In this document: positions 50,393 to 58,238 of the stretch, one piece after another
Position numbering within the stretch: position 1 is the first letter of the stretch
Layout of the letters: each line of letters starts with the position of its first letter
Source of the DNA: Chitinophaga ginsengisegetis
GTDB lineage: Bacteria; Bacteroidota; Bacteroidia; Chitinophagales; Chitinophagaceae
Reading direction: 5' to 3'
DNA length: 64,000 nt
NCBI RefSeq assembly: GCF_900168065.1
Contig: NZ_FUZZ01000005.1
Coordinates: 620,001-684,000, forward strand
Notes under the pieces: model-generated
What the model was told of the DNA's origin: nothing
The model's input: the letters and a program-made list of their open reading frames with translations, nothing else
The model's database searches: none
Program-made: the position numbers and the translations under genes

Positions 50393-52729
50393 ATGGATCA
50401 GCAACTTTTTTCTTTCAGGCATATTGCAATAGCCGGCGCCCTGTTGATGGCCGGTACAGCTGCGGCGCAGCAGCAACCATTACGGCTCTGGTATAACAAA
50501 CCGGCAAAGGTTTGGGAGGAAACGGTGCCACTTGGGAATGGCCGCCTGGGCATGATGCCGGATGGCGGGATCAGCCAGGAGAAGATTGTTTTAAATGATA
50601 TCACCCTCTGGTCCGGCGCACCGCAGGACGCCAACAACTACGATGCCTACAAACAACTGCCCGCTATCCGGCAGCTGCTGGCCGAAGGAAAGAATAACGA
50701 GGCCCAGGCGCTGATGGACAAATCATTTGTATGTACCGGCAAAGGCTCCGGGGATGTTCCTTTCGGATGTTTCCAGATGCTGGGCGAATTATTGCTGCAG
50801 TTCAGCTATCCCAAAGCGGATAGCCCTGCCCGTTATAAAAGGGACTTGTCGTTGAATGAGGCGATAGCCACTACTAATTATACAATTAACGGGGTCGCCT
50901 ATACGCGCGAATATTTTACGGACTTCAACGGCGATGTAGGCGTGATCCGTTTAACGGCCGGCAATGGCGGACAACTCAATATGCGGGTTGCCATCAGTCG
51001 CCCGGAAAGAGCCACCATCCGCACCGAAGGACAGGAGCTGCAAATGTCCGGCGAATTGAAAAGCGGTACTGCCAATCCCGGTATGAAATACCTGACCAGG
51101 GTACAGGCAAAACTGAAAGGTGGTCAGCTGCTAACGGACAAGGATACACTGGTTATTAAAGATGCCACGGAAGTGATCCTGTATGTATCCACCGCTACGG
51201 ATTTCAGGAATCCCGGTTACCGGGAACAAACGAAACAACTGCTCGCTGCAGCCATGCGTAAAGGTTATGCGCAGCAGAAGCAACAGCATATAGCCGCTTA
51301 TCAGCGTTTATTCAACCGCGTTAGTATGGAGCTGGGCGGCGCCGGTGCCACACAGGTGCCTACCGATCAGCGGCTCATTGATTTTCACAAGGCGCCCGCG
51401 GCAGACAACGGATTACCCGTACTATTTTATCAATACGGCCGTTATCTGAGCATCAGCAGCACCCGCGTGGGTTTGCTGCCACCTAATTTACAGGGGCTGT
51501 GGGCCAACCAGATCCAGACGCCCTGGAATGGGGATTACCACCTCGACGTAAATGTGCAGATGAACCACTGGCCGGTGGAAGTGAGCAACCTGCCGGAACT
51601 CAACCTGCCGCTGGCGGAGCTGGTACACGGACTGGTGAAACCCGGTGAAAGAACTGCCAAAGCTTATTATAATGCAGAAGGATGGGTTGCGCACGTGATC
51701 ACCAATATATGGGGCTTTACAGAGCCAGGGGAAAGCGCATCGTGGGGCGTTACCAAGTCAGGGTCCGGATGGTTGTGTAATAACCTTTGGGAGCATTATG
51801 CTTTTACCAATGATAAAAAATACCTGGAAGATATATACCCGGTGTTAAAAGGCTCTGCTGAATTTTACAGCAGCATGCTGATAAAGGATGATAAAACCGG
51901 GTGGCTCGTTACTTCCCCTTCTTCTTCTCCGGAAAATTCTTTTTATCTGCCCAACGGCCAAACTGCCAGCATCTGCAACGGACCTACTATTGATAACCAG
52001 ATCATCCGCGAGCTGTTTATGAATGTGATCACCGCTGCCAAAACACTCGGCAAGGATGCTGCATTCACCACCACGCTGACGGAGAAATTAAAACAGCTGC
52101 CGCCTGCAGGCAGGGTAGGTAAAGACGGCCGACTGATGGAGTGGCTGGAAGAATACAAAGAGACAGAACCCACGCACCGGCATATTTCACATTTATACGG
52201 ATTATACCCCGCCTCGCTGATTACACCGGAAGCCACGCCGGAACTGGCCGAAGCCTGCAAACAAACGCTGGAAGTGAGAGGGGATGATGGCCCCAGCTGG
52301 TCCATTGCCTATAAGCTCTTATTCTGGGCACGACTACATGATGGCAACCGCGCGTTTAAATTGTTCGCCGGATTAATCAAACCCACTTATAATACGGACA
52401 TTAACTACGGCGCCGGTGGCGGTATTTATTCAAACATGTTTTCTGCAGGGCCTCCGTTCCAGATAGATGGCAACTTCGGTGGCGCAGCCGGACTGGCAGA
52501 AATGCTGCTGCAAAGTCATGCGGGCTTTATCGATTTGTTGCCTGCACTGCCTGATGCGTGGAAGGCGTCTGGTACGGTAAAGGGGCTGAAAGCAAGAGGC
52601 AATTATACCGTAGATATGACCTGGAAAAACGGCCTCGTTACCAATTATAAAATACGCGGCGCCGCTACGCATAAAGTAAAAGTAAGAATCAACGGGGTAA
52701 TAAAAGAGATACAACCAACGAAAATATGA
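50393..52729 (+). CDS. GH95 alpha-L-fucosidase
   Basis: A 778-residue exported GH95 enzyme from ATG 50393, with signal peptide RHIAIAGALLMAGTAAAQ. A longer frame to 50264 is rejected because it starts before the predicted transcription start. Family landmarks are RLWYNKPAKVWEETVPLGNGRLGMM at the N-terminus, SPSSSPENSFYLPNG, ITNIWGFTEPGESASWG, GDYHLDVNVQMNHWP and the HISHLYGLYPASLI segment. Inverting alpha-1,2-fucosidases of this family remove terminal L-fucose from glycans. It overlaps the SGNH hydrolase gene by four bases (ATGA). Confidence 0.93.
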   Translation: MDQQLFSFRHIAIAGALLMAGTAAAQQQPLRLWYNKPAKVWEETVPLGNGRLGMMPDGGISQEKIVLNDITLWSGAPQDANNYDAYKQLPAIRQLLAEGKNNEAQALMDKSFVCTGKGSGDVPFGCFQMLGELLLQFSYPKADSPARYKRDLSLNEAIATTNYTINGVAYTREYFTDFNGDVGVIRLTAGNGGQLNMRVAISRPERATIRTEGQELQMSGELKSGTANPGMKYLTRVQAKLKGGQLLTDKDTLVIKDATEVILYVSTATDFRNPGYREQTKQLLAAAMRKGYAQQKQQHIAAYQRLFNRVSMELGGAGATQVPTDQRLIDFHKAPAADNGLPVLFYQYGRYLSISSTRVGLLPPNLQGLWANQIQTPWNGDYHLDVNVQMNHWPVEVSNLPELNLPLAELVHGLVKPGERTAKAYYNAEGWVAHVITNIWGFTEPGESASWGVTKSGSGWLCNNLWEHYAFTNDKKYLEDIYPVLKGSAEFYSSMLIKDDKTGWLVTSPSSSPENSFYLPNGQTASICNGPTIDNQIIRELFMNVITAAKTLGKDAAFTTTLTEKLKQLPPAGRVGKDGRLMEWLEEYKETEPTHRHISHLYGLYPASLITPEATPELAEACKQTLEVRGDDGPSWSIAYKLLFWARLHDGNRAFKLFAGLIKPTYNTDINYGAGGGIYSNMFSAGPPFQIDGNFGGAAGLAEMLLQSHAGFIDLLPALPDAWKASGTVKGLKARGNYTVDMTWKNGLVTNYKIRGAATHKVKVRINGVIKEIQPTKI

Positions 52730-53880
52730 TCAGGAAATTAGCAGGGGTATTATTAGGTATAGCCGTTACCGTTAGTGCGCTGGCGCAGGAGCAATTTATT
52801 ACCCGTTATGGCCGCCTCGATAATGTAAGGTATCATATCAAAGCAGATAAAAAGGCTACCATTACTTTCATGGGTGGCTCTATCACCAATATGGAAGGCT
52901 GGCGTGGTAAGGTGTGCGACTATCTCACTGCTGCATACCCTGCTACTGATTTCCGTTTTATCAATGCCGGGATTCCTTCGCTTGGCAGCTTACCACATGC
53001 GTTCCGGTTTGAACACGATGTATTAAGCAAAGGAAAAACCGACTTGCTATTCCTGGAAGCGGCGGTAAACGACCGGGTGAATGGTACCAATGAAGTAACG
53101 CAGCGCAGGGCTATGGAAGGGATTATCCGTCATGCGCTGAAAGCCAATCCGCAGGTGAATATTGTGCTGATGGCTTTTGTGGATGAAGACAAGATGGCCG
53201 ACTATCACGCTGGTAAAGTGCCGGTAGAAGTACAGGTGCATGAAGATCTTGCCAAAAAATATCATCTGCCGTTTATCAATCTCGCTAAAGAAATTACTAC
53301 CCGCATAGATGCCCGTGAGTTTACCTGGAAAGATGATTTTAAAGATCTGCATCCTTCTCCTTTTGGGCAGCAGTTATATTTTGATGCGATCAAACGGTTA
53401 CTGGAAGAGGATTTCAGCGCAATGGCGCCAAAGCATTTATCATCAGTGAAACTGCCCCGCGCAGCGGACCCGCTCAATTATGAAAACGGCGCCTATGGCG
53501 ATATACATGAAGCTGTTAATAAAAATGGATTCTCCATCATTGAATCATGGGAGCCCACTGATAAGGTGGGTACCCGCGAAGGATTTGTAAAGGTGCCTAT
53601 GCTGGTATCAGACACGGCGCGTGCCAGTGTGGAGTATCCATTCACCGGGCGTACTGTTGGTATTGGCATTGTTTCCGGTCCGGATGCAGGTGTAATCAGC
53701 TATCGTATTGATGGCGGCGCTGTGCAGCAAAAAGATCTGCGCACGCAGTGGAGTAAAAGCCTGTACCTGCCGTGGTATCTCATATTGGGTGATGATCTGA
53801 AACCCGGCAAACATACGATCAGCCTGCAAAAGGAGGGTGATGGATCTGTTTGCCGGGTGGTGTATTTCCTGGTAAATTAA
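52726..53880 (+). CDS. SGNH/GDSL-type hydrolase, possible glycan esterase
   Basis: A 384-residue exported protein with signal peptide ending VSALAQEQ. The SGNH block I is TFMGGSITNMEGW (nucleophile Ser about residue 52), Asn is in EAAVNDRVNG and the catalytic Asp-x-x-His is in KDLHPSPFGQQLY (about 205). A C-terminal beta domain (about 255-384) may bind substrate. Translationally coupled to GH95, it probably removes O-acetyl or other esters from fucosylated glycans. The last four bases overlap the convergent AraC gene. Confidence 0.88.
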   Translation: MIRKLAGVLLGIAVTVSALAQEQFITRYGRLDNVRYHIKADKKATITFMGGSITNMEGWRGKVCDYLTAAYPATDFRFINAGIPSLGSLPHAFRFEHDVLSKGKTDLLFLEAAVNDRVNGTNEVTQRRAMEGIIRHALKANPQVNIVLMAFVDEDKMADYHAGKVPVEVQVHEDLAKKYHLPFINLAKEITTRIDAREFTWKDDFKDLHPSPFGQQLYFDAIKRLLEEDFSAMAPKHLSSVKLPRAADPLNYENGAYGDIHEAVNKNGFSIIESWEPTDKVGTREGFVKVPMLVSDTARASVEYPFTGRTVGIGIVSGPDAGVISYRIDGGAVQQKDLRTQWSKSLYLPWYLILGDDLKPGKHTISLQKEGDGSVCRVVYFLVN

Positions 53881-54755
53881 TCCAGTGAAGTAACGTCTCT
53901 CTTGTAGTCTCTCGGGGTTTTCCCTTTGATCTTTTTGAAGAAGCGGTTAAAGTGCGTGGTATTCCTGTATCCGCACTTATTCGATAACTCTGCCATCGAC
54001 ATTTCCTTTTCCTGCAATAGCCTGCAGGCGTAACCGATCCTTAATTCATTTACAAAATGAGTAAATGATTTCTGTGTTCTGCTTTTGAAGAAGCGGCAGA
54101 AGGAGTGTACGTTGATGCCTGCCACCGCTGCTATTTCCGACAGCGGGATATCTCTTTTAAAATGACGGAAAATATATTTGAAGATATCATCCATCCTCGA
54201 CTGATCTTTATCGTTATACAGGTTTACATAGTTAGTGCCGGCAAGGAGTTTATATTCTTTGGTGGCCATCATTTTCTGTAGCAGGGTCATAAAGGAGATG
54301 GTTTGCAGCAGGTCGTGCTGTGTAAGCATCTGCTGCATCAACGCCAGTATTTCCGTTTTGGCTTTGCCATGAAACTGGATGCCCCGCTGCGCCTTTTTGA
54401 GCCAGGTTTTAACGGCGCTCGCATTGGTAAAGGGACTAAGATGTTCTACCAGGAGATCCGGCGAAATATACAACGCCAGCGACCTTGCCTGGAGCTTGTC
54501 TTTCCCTTCAAAATACTTTTGCTCGTTGTGCCACACATGCGGGGTACCGGAGCCAACAAATATCAGCTCCCCGCTTTCAAAATAGCTGATGTTATCGCCA
54601 ATGATGCGTCGCCCGGCGCTTTCCACTACGTATACCAGCTGGCATTCGTGATGGAAGTGGAACTCCGTGGAAAAGTACGGCTGTGTAATTTCCTTGATCA
54701 GGTATACACTTTGTTCGAGGGCTTTATCGCCCGGTATGGCAAAAAGAGGCTTCAT
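53877..54755 (-). CDS. AraC-family regulator with cupin-type sensor domain (candidate fucose regulator)
   Basis: A 292-residue soluble regulator. The N-terminal cupin-like domain (about residues 15-100: YFSTEFHFHHECQLVYVVESAGRRIIGD, VGSGTPHVWHN) should bind a small sugar. The C-terminal AraC double helix-turn-helix (about 190-285) includes IPLSEIAAVAGINVHSFCRFFKSRTQKSF and AELSNKCGYRNTTHFNRFFKKIKGKTPRDYK. It is divergent from the SDR-GH29-FucD-SSS operon, and between them lies one of two matching direct-repeat operators. It is most likely an activator responding to L-fucose or a breakdown product. Confidence 0.92.
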   Translation of the reverse strand: MKPLFAIPGDKALEQSVYLIKEITQPYFSTEFHFHHECQLVYVVESAGRRIIGDNISYFESGELIFVGSGTPHVWHNEQKYFEGKDKLQARSLALYISPDLLVEHLSPFTNASAVKTWLKKAQRGIQFHGKAKTEILALMQQMLTQHDLLQTISFMTLLQKMMATKEYKLLAGTNYVNLYNDKDQSRMDDIFKYIFRHFKRDIPLSEIAAVAGINVHSFCRFFKSRTQKSFTHFVNELRIGYACRLLQEKEMSMAELSNKCGYRNTTHFNRFFKKIKGKTPRDYKRDVTSLD

Positions 54756-54787
54756 ATTATCCGACTAAAATAGGTAAATTCAGTAAA

Positions 54788-54820
54788 TAAGTCAAAATAG
54801 TGTTGATTTAAGTCAATTTC
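54788..54820. promoter_or_regulatory. Probable AraC-type operator in the divergent fucose promoter region
   Basis: AGTCAA at 54790-54795 and 54811-54816, a 21-bp-period direct repeat matching the one at 50213. The -7 box at 54848 lies 37 bp after the start of the second half, the same distance as in the GH95 promoter. It could also control the AraC gene itself. Confidence 0.72.
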
Positions 54821-54847
54821 ACCGGGATGACCTACCTTATCCCTGCT

Positions 54848-54855
54848 TACTTTTG
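54848..54855 (+). promoter_or_regulatory. -7 promoter element of the fucose catabolic operon
   Basis: TACTTTTG, an exact TAnnTTTG match, without a -33 element at the expected place. It predicts a start near 54862, about 19 bases before the SDR start codon. Confidence 0.55.
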
Positions 54856-54880
54856 AATTATCCACGGAAAATGAAAAACG

Positions 54881-55648
54881 ATGATACTGCAAGATAAAAT
54901 AGTGCTGATTACCGGCGGCGCATCCGGCATTGGTGAAGCCTGCGCGCAGGTGTATGCAAAGCAAGGCGCCACCGTGGCGGTGATTGATAAAGACGCTGCA
55001 GCATTGCAACGTTTGCAGGAGCAGATGGGCACGCCGCATATTTTCCTCACAGCAGATCTTAACAGCGGCGCGTCTATACAACAGGCCATTGACAGGGTGC
55101 TGCAAACCTACGGCCGGCTCGATGCTATCCATAATAATGCAGGCGTTGCCAGTCCTTCGAAACCTTTACATGATACCACCGAAGAAGAGTGGCAACTGGT
55201 CATGAATGTAAATGTGCGTGGCATCTATTACACCACACGCTATGGCATTGCTGCACTGAGAGCTTCCCGTGGCTGTATCCTCAACACCAGCAGTATGGTA
55301 GGGGACATTGGCCAGGAAAACCATGCGGCCTATGCAGGTAGTAAAGGAGCGGTAAATGCACTCACCAAAGCAATGGCGCTCGACTATGCCGCCGACGGTA
55401 TCCGGGTAAACGCAGTGGCCCCCGCAGGCGTATGGACGCCCATGTTGCGCCGGTGGAGCAGTGAACAGCCGGAACCCGCACGTATAGCGCAATACCTCGA
55501 TGGTATCCACGCGTTGGGATATTGCCCGGAGGCAGATGAAATTGCCGACGTGTGCGCGTTCCTGTTATCTGAACAGGCGCGCTTTATCACCGGCTGTATT
55601 ATGCCCGTAAGTGGCGGGGCAGAACTTGGATATAAGCATACCTTATAA
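54881..55648 (+). CDS. SDR-family dehydrogenase resembling HSD17B14-type L-fucose dehydrogenase
   Basis: A 255-residue short-chain dehydrogenase: TGGASGIG at residues 11-18, Asp36 after the second strand (AVIDKD), which favours NAD+, NNAG at 85-88 and the catalytic set Ser138, Tyr151, Lys155. The phrases GDIGQENHAAYAGSKGAV, WTPML and the C-terminal SGGAELGY resemble human HSD17B14, an L-fucose dehydrogenase, as I remember its sequence. It would oxidise L-fucose to L-fuconolactone. A start at ATG 54871 lies in another frame and closes after eight codons. First gene of the four-gene operon. Confidence 0.88.
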   Translation: MILQDKIVLITGGASGIGEACAQVYAKQGATVAVIDKDAAALQRLQEQMGTPHIFLTADLNSGASIQQAIDRVLQTYGRLDAIHNNAGVASPSKPLHDTTEEEWQLVMNVNVRGIYYTTRYGIAALRASRGCILNTSSMVGDIGQENHAAYAGSKGAVNALTKAMALDYAADGIRVNAVAPAGVWTPMLRRWSSEQPEPARIAQYLDGIHALGYCPEADEIADVCAFLLSEQARFITGCIMPVSGGAELGYKHTL

Positions 55649-55661
55649 AATAAAGTGAACA

Positions 55662-56987
55662 ATGAAAAAATTAGCTGCTTTCTGTTTGTTGTTGCTGGCA
55701 CTCCAGGGCAAAGCCCAGACCAATGCACAACTGGATCCGAAAATACTGACCAGTAAAAAAGTGATGGACCAGTTTATGGACCTGCGCTTTGGCCTGTTTA
55801 TCCACTGGGGGCCTGTTTCCCTGAGAGGTACGGAAATAGGCTGGTCACGGCACAGCAAGGTGCCGGCCGCAGAATATGATACCCTGTACCGTCAGTTTAA
55901 CCCTGTGAAATTTAATGCAGAGGAATGGGTGAAAACAGCCAGCGATGCCGGTATGAAATACCTGACCATCACTGCCAAGCATCATGACGGATTTTGTTTA
56001 TGGCCATCTGCCTATACTGATTATAATATTACTGCCACTCCCTTTAAGAAAGATGTGGTGGGCCTGCTGGCAAAAGCATGTAAGAAGTATCACATTAAGT
56101 TCTGTATCTATTACTCGGTGCTCGACTGGCACCATCCGGACTACCCTATTGATAATCCGGATGATACAACGGCAAAGGGTATACGAAAAGATGCACGCAT
56201 GGACCAGTACGTGGTGTATATGAAGAACCAGCTGAAAGAACTGGTAACCGGCTATGATCCTTATATGCTGTGGTTTGATGGTCCCTGGGAAAAGCCATGG
56301 ACACCAGAAATGGCGGTGGACGTGTACACCTATCTCAAAACACTGAAGAAAGATCTTATTATTAATAACCGTCTTGGTAAAGCGTTTTCCGGCACCGGCG
56401 CTTCGGGTACGTCTACCTTCCTGGGCGATTTTGATACGCCGGAACAACGTATCGGCGACCTGGACATGAACACGCCCTGGGAAACCTGCATGACCATCTG
56501 CGAGCAGTGGGCCTGGAAGCCGGATGATAAAATGAAATCGCTGCAAACCTGTATTCAAACACTGGCGAAAGTGGCCGGTGGTAACGGCAACCTGCTATTT
56601 AATGTAGGGCCCCGCTCCGATGGAGCCATAGAACCTGCACAGGTAGCCCGTTTGAAAGAGATGGGCGACTGGCTTCGTAAGTACGGCGCCGCTATTTATA
56701 ATACGCATGGCGGTCCTTACAACCCTAACAGCAAGTATGCTGCTACGCGGAGTGGCAACAAAGTATACGTGCACGTTTTTGATCAGTCGCAGCCAACTAT
56801 TGAACTGCCTGCTATGCCGGGCGTAAAAGTTAATAAAGCATATCTCCTGAAAGGCGCTGCAGTGAAGCTGACTACAGCCGCCGATCGGTTCACGATAACA
56901 TTGCCCGCTGTATTGCCCGATGCCAATGACACCGTAGTGGTATTGGAAACGGATAAGCCGGCGCTTAGTGTTGCTCCTATAAAATGA
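55662..56987 (+). CDS. GH29 alpha-L-fucosidase
   Basis: A 441-residue exported fucosidase, signal peptide LAAFCLLLLALQGKAQ. The GH29 landmarks are RFGLFIHWGPVSLRGTEIGWS (about residues 43-63), YLTITAKHHDGFCLW, IKFCIYYSVLDWHHPDY and LWFDGPWE, in which Asp206 is the predicted nucleophile. A short C-terminal beta domain follows. It removes alpha-linked L-fucose from glycans by a retaining mechanism, complementing the inverting GH95 enzyme. It lies 13 bp after the SDR gene in the operon. Confidence 0.94.
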   Translation: MKKLAAFCLLLLALQGKAQTNAQLDPKILTSKKVMDQFMDLRFGLFIHWGPVSLRGTEIGWSRHSKVPAAEYDTLYRQFNPVKFNAEEWVKTASDAGMKYLTITAKHHDGFCLWPSAYTDYNITATPFKKDVVGLLAKACKKYHIKFCIYYSVLDWHHPDYPIDNPDDTTAKGIRKDARMDQYVVYMKNQLKELVTGYDPYMLWFDGPWEKPWTPEMAVDVYTYLKTLKKDLIINNRLGKAFSGTGASGTSTFLGDFDTPEQRIGDLDMNTPWETCMTICEQWAWKPDDKMKSLQTCIQTLAKVAGGNGNLLFNVGPRSDGAIEPAQVARLKEMGDWLRKYGAAIYNTHGGPYNPNSKYAATRSGNKVYVHVFDQSQPTIELPAMPGVKVNKAYLLKGAAVKLTTAADRFTITLPAVLPDANDTVVVLETDKPALSVAPIK

Positions 56988-56996
56988 TAACATAAA

Positions 56997-58238
56997 ATGA
57001 TCAGTAAGATAGTTGTAAAAGATGCCCGGTTCCCTTTAACAGGTGGCGCCGGTAGCGATGCCATACATCAGAACCCCGTATATTCGTACACGGTAGCCTG
57101 TTTGTACGACGACAAAGGTAATTGCGGTACCGGCCTGGCTTTCACCCTGGGAGCAGGCAATGAACTGGTATGCGCTGCTGCGCGGTTCTACGGCGAAAAG
57201 CTGGTAGGAAAAGAACTTACCGAAGTGATGGCTTCCTTCGGCGATTGGTTTAAACAACGTTCCGATGAGCAGCAGTTCCGATGGCTGGGCCCTCACAAAG
57301 GAGTGGTGCACCTGGCCCTAGCCGCGGTAACCAATGCCTGCTACGACCTGTGGGCCAAACAACAGCAGGTGCCTTTATGGAAATTGCTGCTGGATCTTAC
57401 ACCGGAACAGGTGGTGAATACATTAGACCTCTCGTACCTCGAAGAAGTACTGCCCCGTGAAGAAGCGGTCCGTATGTTAACGGAAATGCAGGCCTCCAGG
57501 GCTTCGCGTGAAGGCGTGCTGCGCACGGGTTACGCGGCCTACGACACTTCCGCCGGCTGGTTTAATTATTCCGATGATCAGCTGGAAGCTAATTGTAAGC
57601 GCGCATTGGATAACGGCTTTCGCGCACTGAAATTAAAGGTAGGTGCAAAAGACCCGGACACGGATATACGAAGAGCGCATATTGTAAGAAATACTGTTGG
57701 CGATGAGATCAAAGTAATGGTAGATGCCAATCAGCAATGGAATCTGCCGCAGGCAATTGCTATTGGTAAAAAACTTGCAGCTATTAATCCTTACTGGATA
57801 GAGGAGCCCACGCACCCGGATGATATCCTCGCGCACAAAACCCTGGCGGATGCGTTGAACCCCGTGAAGCTGGCTTTGGGAGAACATGTACCCAATAAAG
57901 TGATTTTCAAGAATTACCTGCAAACAGGCAGCGCCGGGTTTATACAGGTAGATGCGGTAAGGGTAGGAGGTGTCAGCGAATTTATTACGGTAAGCCTGTT
58001 ATGTAAAAAGTTTGGCGTGCCGGTGGTACCGCATGTAGGCGATATGGGACAGCTGCATCAGCATTTGGTGTTGTTCAATCACATTGGTATGGGACATGAA
58101 GCCTTATTCCTGGAGCATATACCGCACCTGCGTAAGCACTTCGTTCATCCTGCACTCATTACAGACGGCTTTTACAAGACGCCTGAAACACCGGGCAGCA
58201 GTTGCGATCTGCTGTCTCTTAATACTTTCCCGGGATGA
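56997..58238 (+). CDS. L-fuconate dehydratase (enolase superfamily)
   Basis: A 413-residue mandelate-racemase-type enzyme. Catalytic KxK is Lys212-x-Lys214 (ALKLKVG); metal ligands are Asp243 (VDANQQW), the WIEEP glutamate (about 269) and Glu296 (LGEHVPN); His346 is in VVPHVGDMGQ. The overall wording matches bacterial FucD and human ENOSF1 (L-fuconate dehydratase), including the ending LITDGFYKTPETPG. It converts L-fuconate to 2-keto-3-deoxy-L-fuconate. It starts 9 bp after the fucosidase gene and overlaps the transporter gene by four bases. Confidence 0.93.
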   Translation: MISKIVVKDARFPLTGGAGSDAIHQNPVYSYTVACLYDDKGNCGTGLAFTLGAGNELVCAAARFYGEKLVGKELTEVMASFGDWFKQRSDEQQFRWLGPHKGVVHLALAAVTNACYDLWAKQQQVPLWKLLLDLTPEQVVNTLDLSYLEEVLPREEAVRMLTEMQASRASREGVLRTGYAAYDTSAGWFNYSDDQLEANCKRALDNGFRALKLKVGAKDPDTDIRRAHIVRNTVGDEIKVMVDANQQWNLPQAIAIGKKLAAINPYWIEEPTHPDDILAHKTLADALNPVKLALGEHVPNKVIFKNYLQTGSAGFIQVDAVRVGGVSEFITVSLLCKKFGVPVVPHVGDMGQLHQHLVLFNHIGMGHEALFLEHIPHLRKHFVHPALITDGFYKTPETPGSSCDLLSLNTFPG

